DNA from: Podocnemis expansa
Taxonomy: Eukaryota; Chordata; Testudines; Podocnemididae
Direction: 5' to 3'
Assembly: GCA_007922195.1 (NCBI GenBank)
Contig: ML681998.1
Location: forward strand, 13,229,762 to 13,293,761
DNA length: 64,000 nt
Position numbers and translations under genes: made by a program
Part shown: positions 44,708 to 55,924 of the stretch, in pieces
Position numbering within the stretch: position 1 is the stretch's first letter
Layout of the letters: every line of letters starts with the position of its first letter
The notes under the pieces: generated by a model
Databases searched by the model: none
The model's input: the letters and a program-made list of their open reading frames with translations, nothing else
Told to the model about the DNA's origin: nothing

Positions 44708-45779
44708 AAGCAAAGATGCAACAGAAAAATTTCTACAAGATACCAGGATGCAAAGACTACAAGAAAGGCAAAGTTACTGTATCACTAATACTGAGACATT
44801 AAACGCTTTCCATTCTCTATATGGTTGCTCATATCCTTGAAGGCATTACATTTGGGTTGCTTTTACCTACTGCTTTATCATAACATTTTCTTTCTTTACT
44901 AGACAAAATTTGCTTAATTTACTTTCCTGTACAGTCTTTGTTAAACTATGAGTCAATGACAGCAGTGAGAAGTAAACATTTCCTGTGCTGAGCTCACCGC
45001 TGATCTCCAGGAAAGTCAGTGCCAGAAGAACCAGCCCTGCCTCTATGGAAGGCACACTAACCACAGTAGCTGGAATAGTATCCCCACTAACCACATGTCC
45101 CTCCTTCTGCAGTTAATAGTAAAACTTCCAATGAGATCAATGGCCATAAATCATCATATTATATCTGCAAATGTTCATGCATCAGTGTTTGTGTTTCAGT
45201 GAGTAGTGTATTTTATCAGCTCCTGGATGTCTGGTGTCACATGCACATAGCCTCTCTTTCTCCTAGGTCAGATCCCCTCTGACTTTGGACGCTACTTCCC
45301 CTGCTCATGCTGGAAAGATTGCAGAGCCTTCTGCTGGTTAGATATTCCATGGGAGATAAAGGCAGCGCTCCATAAGGGTCCAACAATGTAAACACTAAAT
45401 TTTCCAAATTCACCACCAGGAAACAAAGAAGTACATTGTCAAACTGAGATCAAACATGACAGATCCTTCTTTCCACCTCTCATTTAGGGATTTGTTTGGC
45501 TAAATGATAAATAGACATTGCCAGAGAGTTTCATGCTTTCTATAGCATCGTTTCTCACCCAAAACTCAAGGGGATGAAGAGATGGGACCACAGCTTGAGT
45601 GTTTGAACACATGTGCAACACCATTGTGATTTCATAAGCATGACAACAGAGTTATGAATATAATACATGTGTATCCATTGGATCAAACCATTTCTAGTTG
45701 GGACTAAGGATCAGAAACATAGTGGAAAGCAAGAGGGAAGCAATACTGTGTATGTCAGAGATGTTTGATTTTGAAAGGA
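44708..45779. other. No gene recognised
   Basis: The region has AT-rich sequence. The frame starting at 45698 enters the PLE at 45792, and its upstream part is not PLE-like. Confidence 0.35.
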
Positions 45780-45791
45780 TTCATAGATTTT

Positions 45792-46161
45792 CTAATCACT
45801 CGATGAATGATTTGTTAATGACTGTCGTCAGAGATGTGGCTGGGACATTAAGACTTCAAAGAGAAACAACTGAACTCGAATTAATATGCAAGCTAAACTC
45901 TGTGCAAGCAGGACTTAATCGAGACTATGGGTTCCTTTCTCATTACAAAAGGTAATTTGACTTCAGGCTTCCCATGGTTTGAACCTAACAACTGCTCTGA
46001 CTTGCTGTTACTTTATGACCTGATCCTATGTTTTACACCCCCTGCATTTATTTTCATTCCATTCTGTAAGTTCGCCCATCTTCAAAGCATCTGAGGAAGT
46101 GGGATTTTCTCCCACGAAAGCTCATGCAAAAAATAAATCTGTTAAAGTGCCACATGACTCC

Positions 46162-46203
<42 letters not shown>

Positions 46204-46241
46204 TTGCTGGATTAGACTAACACAGCTATCCCTTTGAAAAT
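45792..46241 (+). mobile_element. 5'-truncated PLE with perfect 12-bp TSD
   Basis: The coding end is open from about 45792 to 45955: SNHSMNDLLMTVVRDVAGT, then LQRETTELELICKLNSVQAG and GLNRDYGFLSHYKR, then stop. It corresponds to the C-terminal part downstream of the GIY-YIG domain in the 5.6 kb copy. The 3' UTR and tail (46050-46241) follow, with the 'catctgaggaagtgggattttctcccacgaaagctcatgc' region (key phrase only). A (TTG)n run of about 40 bp (46162-46201) is expanded inside the tail. The flanks TTCATAGATTTT (45780-45791 and 46242-46253) are identical. It is the cleanest uninterrupted PLE tail in the window. Confidence 0.85.
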
Positions 46242-47320
46242 TTCATAGATTTTAACACTAAAGGGGATCATTACAATCATCCAGTCTGATCTCTGCATGC
46301 ACAAATCATAGAATTTCACCCTGTGATTCATGTATCAAAACCATAACTTCTGGCAGAGTTAGAACATTTTTTTTAGCCATATGCAAGGTCATCTCTTTCT
46401 GCTTTTAAAACATTAAGTGACAGAGTCTACCATGTCTGTATATAAGATGCTTCACTGGTTAATTACCCTGGCTGTTAAAATGTTACGCCTTATTTCAATC
46501 TGACTTCATCTGGCTTCAGCTTCCAGCCAGTGTTATACCTTAGTGTGCTGCATAAAAGAGCCTTTTACCATGAACAGTCATCTCCCAGTGTTGCTCATGA
46601 CAGACCATAATCAAGTCACTTCTTGGTCTTCCTTGGATAAACCAAAATAGATAGCATTTCTTACATCTCCCAAGATAGGAAATAACAAAAAAGGAGTCCT
46701 GTGGCTCTTTTAAAGACTAACAAATTTATTTTTTGCATGAGCATTCGTGGGCAAAGTCCCACTTTGTCTGATGCCAGAGACTTTGCCCACAAATCTCATG
46801 TTAAAAATAAATCTGTTTGTCTTTAAAAGTGTCACAGGACTTCTTGTTTGTTTTGCTGAACTAGACTAACATGGATACCCCTTTGAAACTTGTCAACATA
46901 CAAAGTGTCTTCCAGACCTCTAGTCATTTCTTTAGCTCTTTTCTGAACCCTTTCAGATTTGTCTACTTCATTTAAGACAGCTGGACACAAGAAGTAGAAA
47001 CTATTCCAATGTCTGCTTAATGCCATATAAAGAGACAACATCATTACCCTACCCCATTTGATATTTCCTTGTTCATACTTCCAAAGATCATGTTTTCTCT
47101 CCTAACTTGGGAACTTGCGTTCAGCTGGTTCTTGGAGTCATTTTCAGTGTCAATTCATTCCAGGATACATTCCCCCATCTTGTAAGTGTGACCTACATTC
47201 ATGATTCCCAGATGCATGAGCTTGCATTTGGCTGTATTAAAGCTCACGTTGTTGAGTCTCACTTACCAAGTGATCCAGATGGCTCTGACCTCCCCTTTTC
47301 AATATTTTCCACTCCACCGA
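46242..47320 (-). pseudogene. Old CR1/L3-type LINE, minus strand, with a PLE fold-back inside
   Basis: The 3' end faces left ('tttcatagattttaacactaaagggg', 'catccagtctgatctc'). After the fold-back, the minus frame 46832-47044 reads NEVDKSERVQKRAKEMTRGLE, equivalent to the CR1 ORF2 C-terminal segment. Traces continue to about 47320. At 46686-46890 a reversed PLE tail is followed by a forward one (loop near 46760-46790), the second fold-back of the 16.0 kb kind, but its flanking duplication is not clear. Confidence 0.65.
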
Positions 47321-48079
47321 TTTCTGTGTAAGCAGAAAAGAAAACAAACTCATGGGATGGGTTGAATTTTGTGTAACTGTGTCTATGTATGTATTATATG
47401 AAAATGAAAATTACAGCTTAGCCATTAATCACATGCCCTGACTATTTGTTTATATGTGTAAATCATTTATCATTGTTCTAGACCTATCCCTGGAAAGTAG
47501 AGGCCAGTGACCATGAAGGGAACCTTTTCTCCTTTGAACCTTAACATTAAAGTGAGTGTGAAAACTTGGCCCTGTTGAACTCAAGCTGACCTTCACTCTG
47601 GATGTCAGTGAGGCCAGAATTTTACACAGGAACTGAGTAACTCTGGGGAAAGGGGGAGCAAGACTGGACTACAAGGGAAAATTTTATGAAATGGATTTGC
47701 AGCTTCTGGTTTTATTTTGTGATCAGTTACTAGTTATTAGGTATGCTGAATTACAAAATTACATGTTCTTTGCAATCCACAGCCTCACAGCTCTTCATTA
47801 ATGGGATGGAATCTAGTTATAGCAGCAATGAATAAATTGTATCTTTTGTAGGAGACACTCCATAATGGGCCAAGTGAAGCCTGCTACAGAGATGGGCAGC
47901 CCAGGCCCATACATCCAGAAAAACTGTGAAGCATCCTAGTCATGGAAAGGTCTATGAAATGTTTTGGCATCTTTTTTAATGCAAGATGCTGTGCAAATAT
48001 AGGCATCATAATTGCTTCTTCACTGTAAGTTTAGTCTTCCTAAGGCAGAGTCTTATGTAAGCAATGAGCTTTTTGGGCT
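47321..48079. other. No gene recognised
   Basis: 'ggtctatgaaatg' to 'ctgtgcaaatataggcatc' (about 47950-48008) resembles an L2/MIR tail. The remainder shows nothing identifiable. Confidence 0.35.
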
Positions 48080-48576
48080 CCTCAGTACAAAAAGGACGTG
48101 GACAAATTAGAAAGAGTCCAGTGGAGGGCAACAAAAATGATCAAGGGGCTGGAGCACAAGCCCTGTGAAGAAAGACTGAAGGAACTAGGTTTATTTAGCT
48201 TGCAGAAGAGAAGACTGAGGGGGGATTTAATAGCAACCTTCAGCTTCCTGAAGGGATTCTCCAAGGAGGATGGAGCTTGGCTGTTCTCAGTAGTAACAGA
48301 GGATAGAACAAGGAGCAATGGTTTCAAGTTGCAGCTGGGGAGGTCAAGGCTGGATATTAGGAAAAACTTTCTTACTAGGAGGGTGGTAAAGCATTGGAAT
48401 GGCTACCTAGGGAGGTGGTGGAATCTCCATCTTTGGAGATGTTTAAGGCCCAGATGGTTAAAACACTGGCTGGGATAATTTAGTGGGAGTGGTCCTGCTT
48501 TTTTTGGCAGGGGGTTGGACTAGATGACCTCAGAGGTCCTTTCCAACCCTATGATTCTATGATTCTGTGGTTCTAT
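48080..48576 (+). repeat. CR1 LINE 3' end, plus strand
   Basis: The frame 48098-48478 covers the ORF2 C-terminus ([54 protein letters not shown]), with a shift before the expected end. It is followed by the CR1 3' UTR and the octamer tail ATTCTATGATTCTGTGG. The next CR1 begins immediately after it. Confidence 0.85.
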
Positions 48577-48589
48577 GAGGTACTCTACC

Positions 48590-48692
48590 TTCCAGAGGAT
48601 TGATAGGCAGAGATGGCCTTCACCTGTCCAAGAAGGGGAAGAGCATATTTGGGCACCGACTGGCTGACCTAGTGAGGAGGGCTTTAAACTAG
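48590..48692 (+). pseudogene. CR1 ORF1 C-terminal fragment (esterase-like)
   Basis: The frame reads LIGRDGLHLSKKGKSIFG, then HRLADLVRRALN and a stop at 48690-48692. DGLHLS is the D-x-x-H block of the SGNH-hydrolase (esterase) domain known from CR1 ORF1, holding the catalytic Asp and His. Everything upstream is lost by 5' truncation. Confidence 0.65.
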
Positions 48693-48810
48693 ATTCAACG
48701 GGGGAAGGAGACCAAAGCCCACAGGTAAGTGAGAATATGGGTGATCTGGGGGGAGGGATGGAACTTGGGGGGTGCTGGGACTGTAGCACCAGCAATAAAA
48801 GAGAAGGTAG

Positions 48811-51724
48811 TTGGAACATGGGGGGGAATCAAACAAATGTCTTGAGGGCTCTACTGAAGCCCCAGTACGCGAGGAGAGTGGGGGAGAACTCCTAGAAAAA
48901 ATGCGAGGTTTATGTAATAGAATTGGAAATCAACATGACAAAATAGGGCAATCGGCCGGGTATCTTAGGTGCCTATACACTAATGCGAGGAGCCTGGGAA
49001 ATAAGCAAGAAGAATTGATAATACTAGCGCAGACAGGGAACTATGATATCATAGGAATAACAGAGACGTGGTGGGATAGTCTGCACGACTGGAGTTCTGC
49101 CATGGATGGTTATAAACTGTTCAGGAAGGACAGGCAGGGAAGAAGAGGGGGAGGAGTAGCACTATATGTAAAAGAGCTCTATGACTGCTCAGAGCTCCAT
49201 TATGGAAGTGGAAGCGTGCCTGTAGAAAGTCTGTGGGTTACATTGAGAGGGGAAAGCAACAAGGGGGATGTTGTGGTGGAGGTCTGCTATAGACCACCAG
49301 ACCAGAAGCAGGAGGTGGATGAGGTGTTCTATGGACAACTAGCGGAAGCTTCTAGATCACAGGCCTTGGTGCTCATGGGGGACTTCAATTTCCCTGACAT
49401 CTGCTGGGAGACCAATACAGCAGTGCATGGGCAATCCAGGAGATTTTTAGAGAGTGTTGGGGACAACTTTCTAGTACAAATGCTAAAGGAACCAACTAGG
49501 GGCCTTGCACTGCTCGACTTGCTGCTCACAAACAGGGAAGAATTGATCAGGGACGTAGAGGTAAATGGCAAGCTAGGAAGTAGTGACCATGACATGGTTG
49601 AGTTCAGGATGCTGATTAAAGGAAGGAAGGAAAGAAGCAAAACAAAAACCCTGGACTTCAAAAAAGCAGATTTTGGCTCCCTCAGGGAACTGATGGGCAG
49701 GATCCCTTGGGAAGCTAATCTGAAGGGGAAAGGAGTCCAAGCGAGTTGGCTATATTTTAAAAAAACTCTGCTAAGGGCACAGGAAGTTGCCATTCCAATT
49801 AGGAGAAAGAACAAACATGTGAGGCAGCCAGAATGGCTTAGCAGAGAACTCTGCTCTGAGCTTAAACATAAAAAGGAAGCTTACAGGAAGTGGAAGCTTG
49901 GTCAGATGACCAAGGAGGCATATAAAGATATTGCTAGGGACTGCAGGGATAAAATCAGAAAGGCCAAAGGACAAATGGAGTTGCGGCTAGCAAGGGATGT
50001 AAAAGATAACAAGAAGGGGTTCTACAAGTATATTAGTAACAAAAAGAGGATCAGGGATGGTGTAGGACCCTTGCTGAATAGGGCAGGCATCCTTGTGACA
50101 GAGGATGAGGAAAAAGCTGAAGTGCTCAATGCATTTTTTTCTTCAGTTTTCACAGGCAGGGTCAGCTCCCAGCCCACTACAATGGGTGTGGCAAATGGGA
50201 GAGAAGAAGACAGGCCCTTGGTGACGGAAGGTCAGGTTAGGGACTGCTTAAAGAAGCTGCAAGTGCACAAGTCCATGGGGCCGGACGAACTGCATCCAAG
50301 GGTGCTAAGGGAATTGGCCAACGAAATAGCCGCACCGCTGGCCATTATCTTTCAAAACTCATGGAGAAGGGGGGAGGTGCCAGAGGACTGGAAAAAAGCA
50401 AATGTAGTGCCTATTTTCAAGAAAGGGAAAAAGGATGATCCAGGGAATTACAGACCAGTCAGCCTCACCTCAATCCCTGGAAAAATTATGGAGCAGATTC
50501 TCAAAGAATCCATCCTCAAACACTTAGAGGAAAATAAAGTGATCAGGAACAGTCAGCATGGATTTACCAAGGATAAATCATTCCTGACCAATCTCATTTC
50601 CTTCTATGAGCAGATGACTGGTTTTCTGGATGCAGGAAGAACCGTTGATGTGCTATACCTTGATTTTAGCAAGGCTTTTGATACAGTTTCCCACAGCATT
50701 CTCACTGGCAAATTAAGGAATTATGGGTTGGATAGGTGGACTATAAGGTGGATAGAGAACTGGCTAGATCAACGGTTTCAGCGTGTAGGAATCAATGGTT
50801 CCATGTCTAGCTGGCAACCGGTCATGAGTGGTGTGCTCCAGGGGTCGGTCCTGGGGCCGGTTCTGTTCAACATTTTCATCAATGATTTGGATGATGGAAT
50901 AGACTGCATTCTCAGTAAGTTTGCAGATGACACCAAGCTGGGGGGACCAGTAGACACGTTGGAGGGCAAGGACAGGATTCAGGGAGACCTAGATAAATTG
51001 GAACAGTGGGCCAATAGAAATCTTATGAGATTCAATAAGGATAAGTGTAAAATCCTACATTTGGGACAAAAAAAACCCTATGCACTGCTACAGGCTGGGA
51101 AACATTCAGCTAAGTAGCAGCAGTGTAGAAAAGGACCTGGGGGTCGTGGTGGATGGGAAGCTGGATATGAGTCAGCAGTGTGCTCTTGCTGCCAAAAAGG
51201 CCAATGGCATACTGGGCTGCATCAAAAGAAGTATTACCAGCAGATCAAGGGATGTGATCATTCCCCTCTATTCTGCACTGGTGAGGCCACATCTAGAATA
51301 CTGTGTTCAGTTTTGGGCTCCCCACTACAAAAAGGACAGGGACATGCTAGAGGGAGTTCAGAGGAGGGCAACCAAAATGATTAAAGGGCTAGAGCACAAG
51401 CCCTATGAGGAAAGACTGGAAGCATTAGGCTTATTTAGTCTACAGAAGAGAAGATTGAGGGGGGATTTGATAGCAACCTTCAACTACTTGAAGGGATGCT
51501 CTAAGGAAGATGGAGCTCGACTGTTCTCGGTAGTAACGGAGGACAGAACGAGGAGCAATGGTCTCAAGTTGCGGTTAGGGAGGTCTAGGCTGGATATTAG
51601 AAAAAACTTTTTTACCAGGAGAGCGGTGAAGTCTTGGAATGAGCTGCCGAGGGAGGTGGTGGAGTCTCCATCTTTGGAGGTGTTTAAGGCCCGGCTAGAC
51701 AAAACCCTGACTGGGATGGTTTAA
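48811..51724 (+). pseudogene. CR1 ORF2: apurinic-type endonuclease plus reverse transcriptase
   Basis: ORF2 nicks target DNA and reverse-transcribes the CR1 RNA. The endonuclease domain spans residues about 45-270: YTNARS, GITETWW (catalytic Glu), [17 protein letters not shown] and SSDHDMV (catalytic Asp-His). The reverse transcriptase follows: [50 protein letters not shown] and the catalytic FADDTKLGG (Asp-Asp). At 51068-51076 a run of eight A, one more than fits, ends the frame at 51117; coding resumes in the next frame ([19 protein letters not shown]) to the normal end [17 protein letters not shown] at 51724. The true start codon is uncertain, as the frame is open to 48811 without an early ATG in a good context. 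Confidence 0.9.
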
Positions 51725-51804
51725 GTGGGAGTGGTCCTGCCTCTGGCAGGGGGTTGGACTAGATGACCTATGAGGTCCCTTCCAACCCTATGATTCTATG
51801 ATTC

Positions 51805-52208
51805 CTATTTTACTAATTAATTGCTTCTCTGATTATTGGCACTCACCTAATAAACAAGTGCTCCTCAGTTTATCACTTGTTCATCTTGTTTATGATAATC
51901 CTTCATCCTCCAGCCTTTTAAGTTTTTGCCTTGCAAATACTTGCAGATACATTTGTGGTTTTATTATTATTTTAATCACTTCTGAACAACAAAGGGGAAA
52001 ACCACATTTGGTCAAAACTGTGTTTGACAAAGAGGGCTAGATAATTCTAGGCAACAGATGAAATAAAAATATAGATTGAAAACTCATAAGTACTATACAT
52101 GCTAGTTAAACAAAGCTAAAGACCTGATTCTCCTCTCTTTTAAACAGATGTAAATCAGGCCTAATGAAACCTGTGTATGTAAAAGAAAAATTAAACCTCT
52201 AGACGCTT
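51805..52208. other. No feature recognised
   Basis: This is about 400 bp of AT-rich sequence between the CR1 tail and the PLE fold-back. Confidence 0.35.
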
Positions 52209-52288
52209 ATTACAAGAGTCAGGTTCCAGACGGGTAGCCATGATAGTCTAGTTCAGCAAAACAAACAAGGAGTCCTGTGGCACTTTTA

Positions 52289-52702
52289 GGCTATGTCTAC
52301 ACTACAAAAGTTAGTTTGAATTAAAAAGTTGAACTAATAAATTCAACCTTAATTTGAGCTAAACCCGACCTTAGCAATTCGAATTAACAAAGTGTACTAA
52401 TTCAACTTAAACGTTAAGTTGAATTAGTGCATTTTGTTCATTTGAACTAACTGCCCTAATTTGAATTTTAGTTTGAGTTAAGGCTTAATTCTGGTCTGCA
52501 CTGCCCTTAGTTCGAACTAAGAATCAGACTAAGTGCTTTGTTCAAACTAAATGCAGGTGTTACTAATTCAAACTAAGCTTTCTTTAGTTTGAATTGAGGA
52601 ATTCCTTAATTCGAACTAGTGAAAGTCTATGGTGGACAGGGACTAAGTTAGTTTGAATTAAGGCTCCTTATTTCAAACTAACTTGCCAGTGTAGATGCAC
52701 CC
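52289..52702. mobile_element. Harbinger-end MITE M6
   Basis: The left end is GGCTATGTCTACAC after TTA (52286-52288), and the right end is GTGTAGATGCACC. It splits the PLE phrase 'cacttttaaagactaac'. The arms hold AATTCGAATTA and TTAGTTCGAACTAA palindromes. It is noncoding. Confidence 0.7.
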
Positions 52703-52809
52703 TGTAAGACTAACAAATTTATTTATTGCATGAGCTTTCATGGGAAAAATCCCACTTCTCAAGACACTTAAAAATGGAAAACTTACAGCATTGGAGGGAT
52801 TTTTTTCCC

Positions 52810-53188
52810 TAGGGGTGTCGCTGGTGCCTGGCACACAAGGCACATGTTCCGAGTCCTAGTGCCAGTGCCCTGAATGGCTGGAGAGCCCCCCTGCCTCTCC
52901 CATCCCCATCCCCAGCCGGGTATCCGTGGCTGGGCCAACTGCAGCAGTGCCTGCCTCTCCTGGGCAGGTATCTGGGGCCAGACCGGCCATGGCGGTGCCT
53001 GCCTCTCCCAGCTTGTCATCTGGGCCGAGCTGCACATGGCAGCCACTGCCTCACCCGGCCCCGGCCCCAGCCTCGGCCCCGGCTGGGGATTGTGGTCCAG
53101 GATGGCAATGGCAGGAGCCCAGGGCTCTGACCCCGGGTCAGGCCCCACGTCTTTTCTGGGGGCAACGGTGCTCCTGGATTTCCCCCTA
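52810..53188. repeat. GC-rich insert related to the 61.15 kb hAT element
   Basis: 'aggggtgtcgctggtgcctggcac' at the left parallels the reverse complement of the 61153-61396 element ('aggggtatcactggtgcctggc'), and 'ccagtgccctg' is shared. The right boundary and flanking duplication are unclear. The GC-rich frames here are compositional. Confidence 0.5.
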
Positions 53189-53260
53189 TGGTGTAAGTTT
53201 TCCGTTTTCAAGCATCTAATGAAGTGGGACTTCTCCCACAAAAGCTCATATTACAAGAGT

Positions 53261-55732
53261 GTAACTCTTTTAAAATATTTAAATATGTTACTATTGTGGG
53301 AGTTTCAGTACATAGTAAAGAGAATGGGAAGTTACATTACTTTTTAAGCATGATACTAAAACAATATGTAAATGTAGTATTGCAAATTTTTTTTAACATG
53401 TCAAATGTAGAGTGGACTGTCTGCTTCTTTGCTGTATTTACTCTGTGACTAGAAGCATTTAAAGGATGTCACAACAATAACAGTATCTCAAGTCAGTCTA
53501 TGTTAAGAGGAAGTTGTTGCCACAATGACTGCCAGAAGGGATAAGCTTGTAGTAGTGACCCGTGATACTTGCCATAGCTTTCTTTATCTTTGTGCATCTA
53601 TAGTTCAGCTGCTCCTGCCTTGGAGAGGGAAACCTCTGTTCTTATATTGTTTGGTGCTGTTGTAACGTGCAGTATATTCCACTGGATTGTTATTATTATT
53701 TATTATTCTCTGGCTCCTACTATAACTCTTTAATCTTTTATTTAAAAAAGCTTCTTGGGGTAAGTTGAACTGAAAGATGATGGTTGCTCAATGACTGTTT
53801 TCTACTAGTTTAATAATAGTGCCTAATTGTTTTCTGCTGAGTGGTTTATGAAATCTAATTATTCTTAACTGCTCTCCAGAGTTTAGATTCAGAGGCTCCA
53901 CTGGGATTTTTTGCCTCACCCACATTAAATGCTGGACCCAGGGTCTTTCCAAGACTTACAGCAGATTTCAAAGCCTTTGAGTCAAATATACAAAAATACC
54001 TATGTGGCTTAGAAGCCAAAGTACCATTTTCTCAAGTGACTCAGGCACTTACTGGTAGGCTCCTAAGTCTCATTGGAAGTGAGTAGTTCTTCAGCACCAA
54101 AGTCATTTTACACTTCATCTTTGTTTGGCAAATAGTGACAGGGAAATGGCTTTTCTTTCTGGAAGACACCGCAAATATTTTAGTACTATGCAGTAAAGAG
54201 GAGTCTCTGATCGTTCCCCATCCCTTCTCCATAGGGGAAACATAAATGTTGATGAATAACCTGATTTCACTTGCTTTTACTGTTACAGGGCCCTGTGATT
54301 AGCCGTCTCTGCTCACTCTGTATAAATAGGATTTACCTCTCATGGGAGGTGAGGCTTCTCAGTGGTTGATGAGTTTATTGCTTATGACCATACTTCTGGC
54401 TGATTAGGATTTGGATGTAAACCACCATGACCACTCAGCACTCACCAGATACATCATTTACAGTACAGATGAAAGAGCAGCCAAGAATACTCCTTCCTGG
54501 CACTCCTGAGTCTATACAGGGCTCTCTGTTAGCAGAGATAAAACTCCCTCCTCTATTCAGTGTCAGCTCTCATATTGAGCAGCTGCCTTGGCAGAAGAAT
54601 TCAGACTCCCAAGAAAGAAAGCACAGAATTGAGGGATTGAGGGTCCATAGAGAAAGGGGGAGGTAAAACTAGCTATAGCAATTGAGGATCACAGTAAAAA
54701 AGGATGGAGTAAACTTACTAAATCATCAAGACCACCCTTTCAAAAGGGTAGGATATAGTCCCCTGATGAAAGGACATGCAATATTGAAGTTTTTTCTGAG
54801 GTCTATTTGCCTAGGTACATATATGGCCTCCTTCACCACAGTGTCTGTCTGGACATGTGGATGAACAGAGGTGAAATTTAGAGGTGAGTAGAGGGAGATT
54901 TAAAAAGTCAGTGAAACTCACACTTTCTTGTGGGTTCTTTCGATGTGTATATTGATTCCCTTTATAATTTCTCTGGACTGATAAGACTTCCTCAGACTTA
55001 TTTATTTAGATCCATGTCTATTATCTTATTTTACATTTGTATAGTACAGGAGCACCCAGATGTTTTAAACAAGACAGGGGATACCTTGTGCTAGGAACTA
55101 CATAATCATAAAATAAAAAGATGAACATTATCCACAGGACTTACAGTCTAACTAGCCACTGAATATTTATGTCATTTATTATTTTTATTGTGTCCTTCTA
55201 CTTAAGTTTTTCCGAGCCAGTCTTTCAAATTGTGTACTGAATAGGTGACTTCCTTTGGAATGGAGGAATACAGGAAAGCTCTCACATCAGCTGCACATAG
55301 AGACAGTCTATCAGATATCATTTTGTGGCAGGTGGCACTCTCCAGGGCACAAAGAACTGAACACCTGACATACAGGTGACCCAAAGCATGCTCTTTGCTC
55401 TCAACCCAGCAAGCAGAACAAGTTTCCCAGTGTTTGATTAGACCAAAACTTGACACAAATGGTTGAAAGGAGTGCCAGTATTCTTCTGACTTTCTGATAG
55501 GGCTCTGGCATCCATCACCACATCTATCAGAGAGTTTTGTAAGTAATATCTGAAAATCTTCATATAGCAGTCACCATAAAAAGGTAGTAGGGTAAGACAA
55601 GAACCAGAAAAGGAATAAGTCTAGATGTGACAGATTTATGATTACAATAGTTATAAGACACTTGTCCTGTAAAACAAAGATAGATGGTTTTAGCTATTCA
55701 AGCTATAGTAACATTCCTGAACATTTTCATTT
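53261..55732. other. No gene recognised
   Basis: This is 2.5 kb of AT-rich sequence. The frames at 54427-54666 and 55202-55456 have no known domain. I see no tRNA, paired repeats or LINE motifs. Confidence 0.35.
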
Positions 55733-55740
55733 ATATAGAC

Positions 55741-55916
55741 CAGTGGGTCTCTGCTTTTTGCAAGTTGTGACACACTTGGTGGCATGTGTGACCCTACAGG
55801 ACACACCAGCGCATTCCCTCAGGTTGAATCTAGGACCTGCTCCAGTTCTCCATGGCACGGTTACTTCTGTGTGATGACACAATGATGAGTCCTGACACTG
55901 TGGCTAAGTACTGCTG
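55741..55916 (-). mobile_element. 176-bp hAT MITE, family h1, opposite orientation
   Basis: It is the reverse-oriented relative of the 38169-38346 element (shared 'gtgacacacttgg', 'ctacaggacacacc', 'cattccctcagg'). The left end is CAGTGGGTCTCTGC; the right end is degraded. A perfect 8-bp duplication ATATAGAC lies at 55733-55740 and 55917-55924. Confidence 0.82.
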
Positions 55917-55924
55917 ATATAGAC

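Larger units (their letters stand above)
48577..51804 (+). mobile_element. Near-full ORF2 CR1 LINE, plus strand
   Basis: The element starts within ORF1, carries ORF2 (48811-51724) and the 3' UTR with 'gggggttggactagatgacc', and ends in ATTCTATGATTC repeats at 51804. It has low divergence from its own reading frame: one frameshift in about 2.9 kb. It abuts the previous CR1 tail head to tail. Only ORF1 is truncated. Confidence 0.9.
52220..53249. mobile_element. PLE fold-back (1030 bp) with nested inserts, 11-bp TSD
   Basis: The left arm is a reversed PLE tail (52220-52288 and 52703-52795), split by a MITE. The right arm is a forward tail (about 53190-53249: 'gtaagttttccgttttcaag', 'gaagtgggacttctcccac'). 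The two arms are inverted copies, and the whole is bounded by ATTACAAGAGT at 52209-52219 and 53250-53260. Between the arms lies a GC-rich insert at about 52810-53188. Confidence 0.8.
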
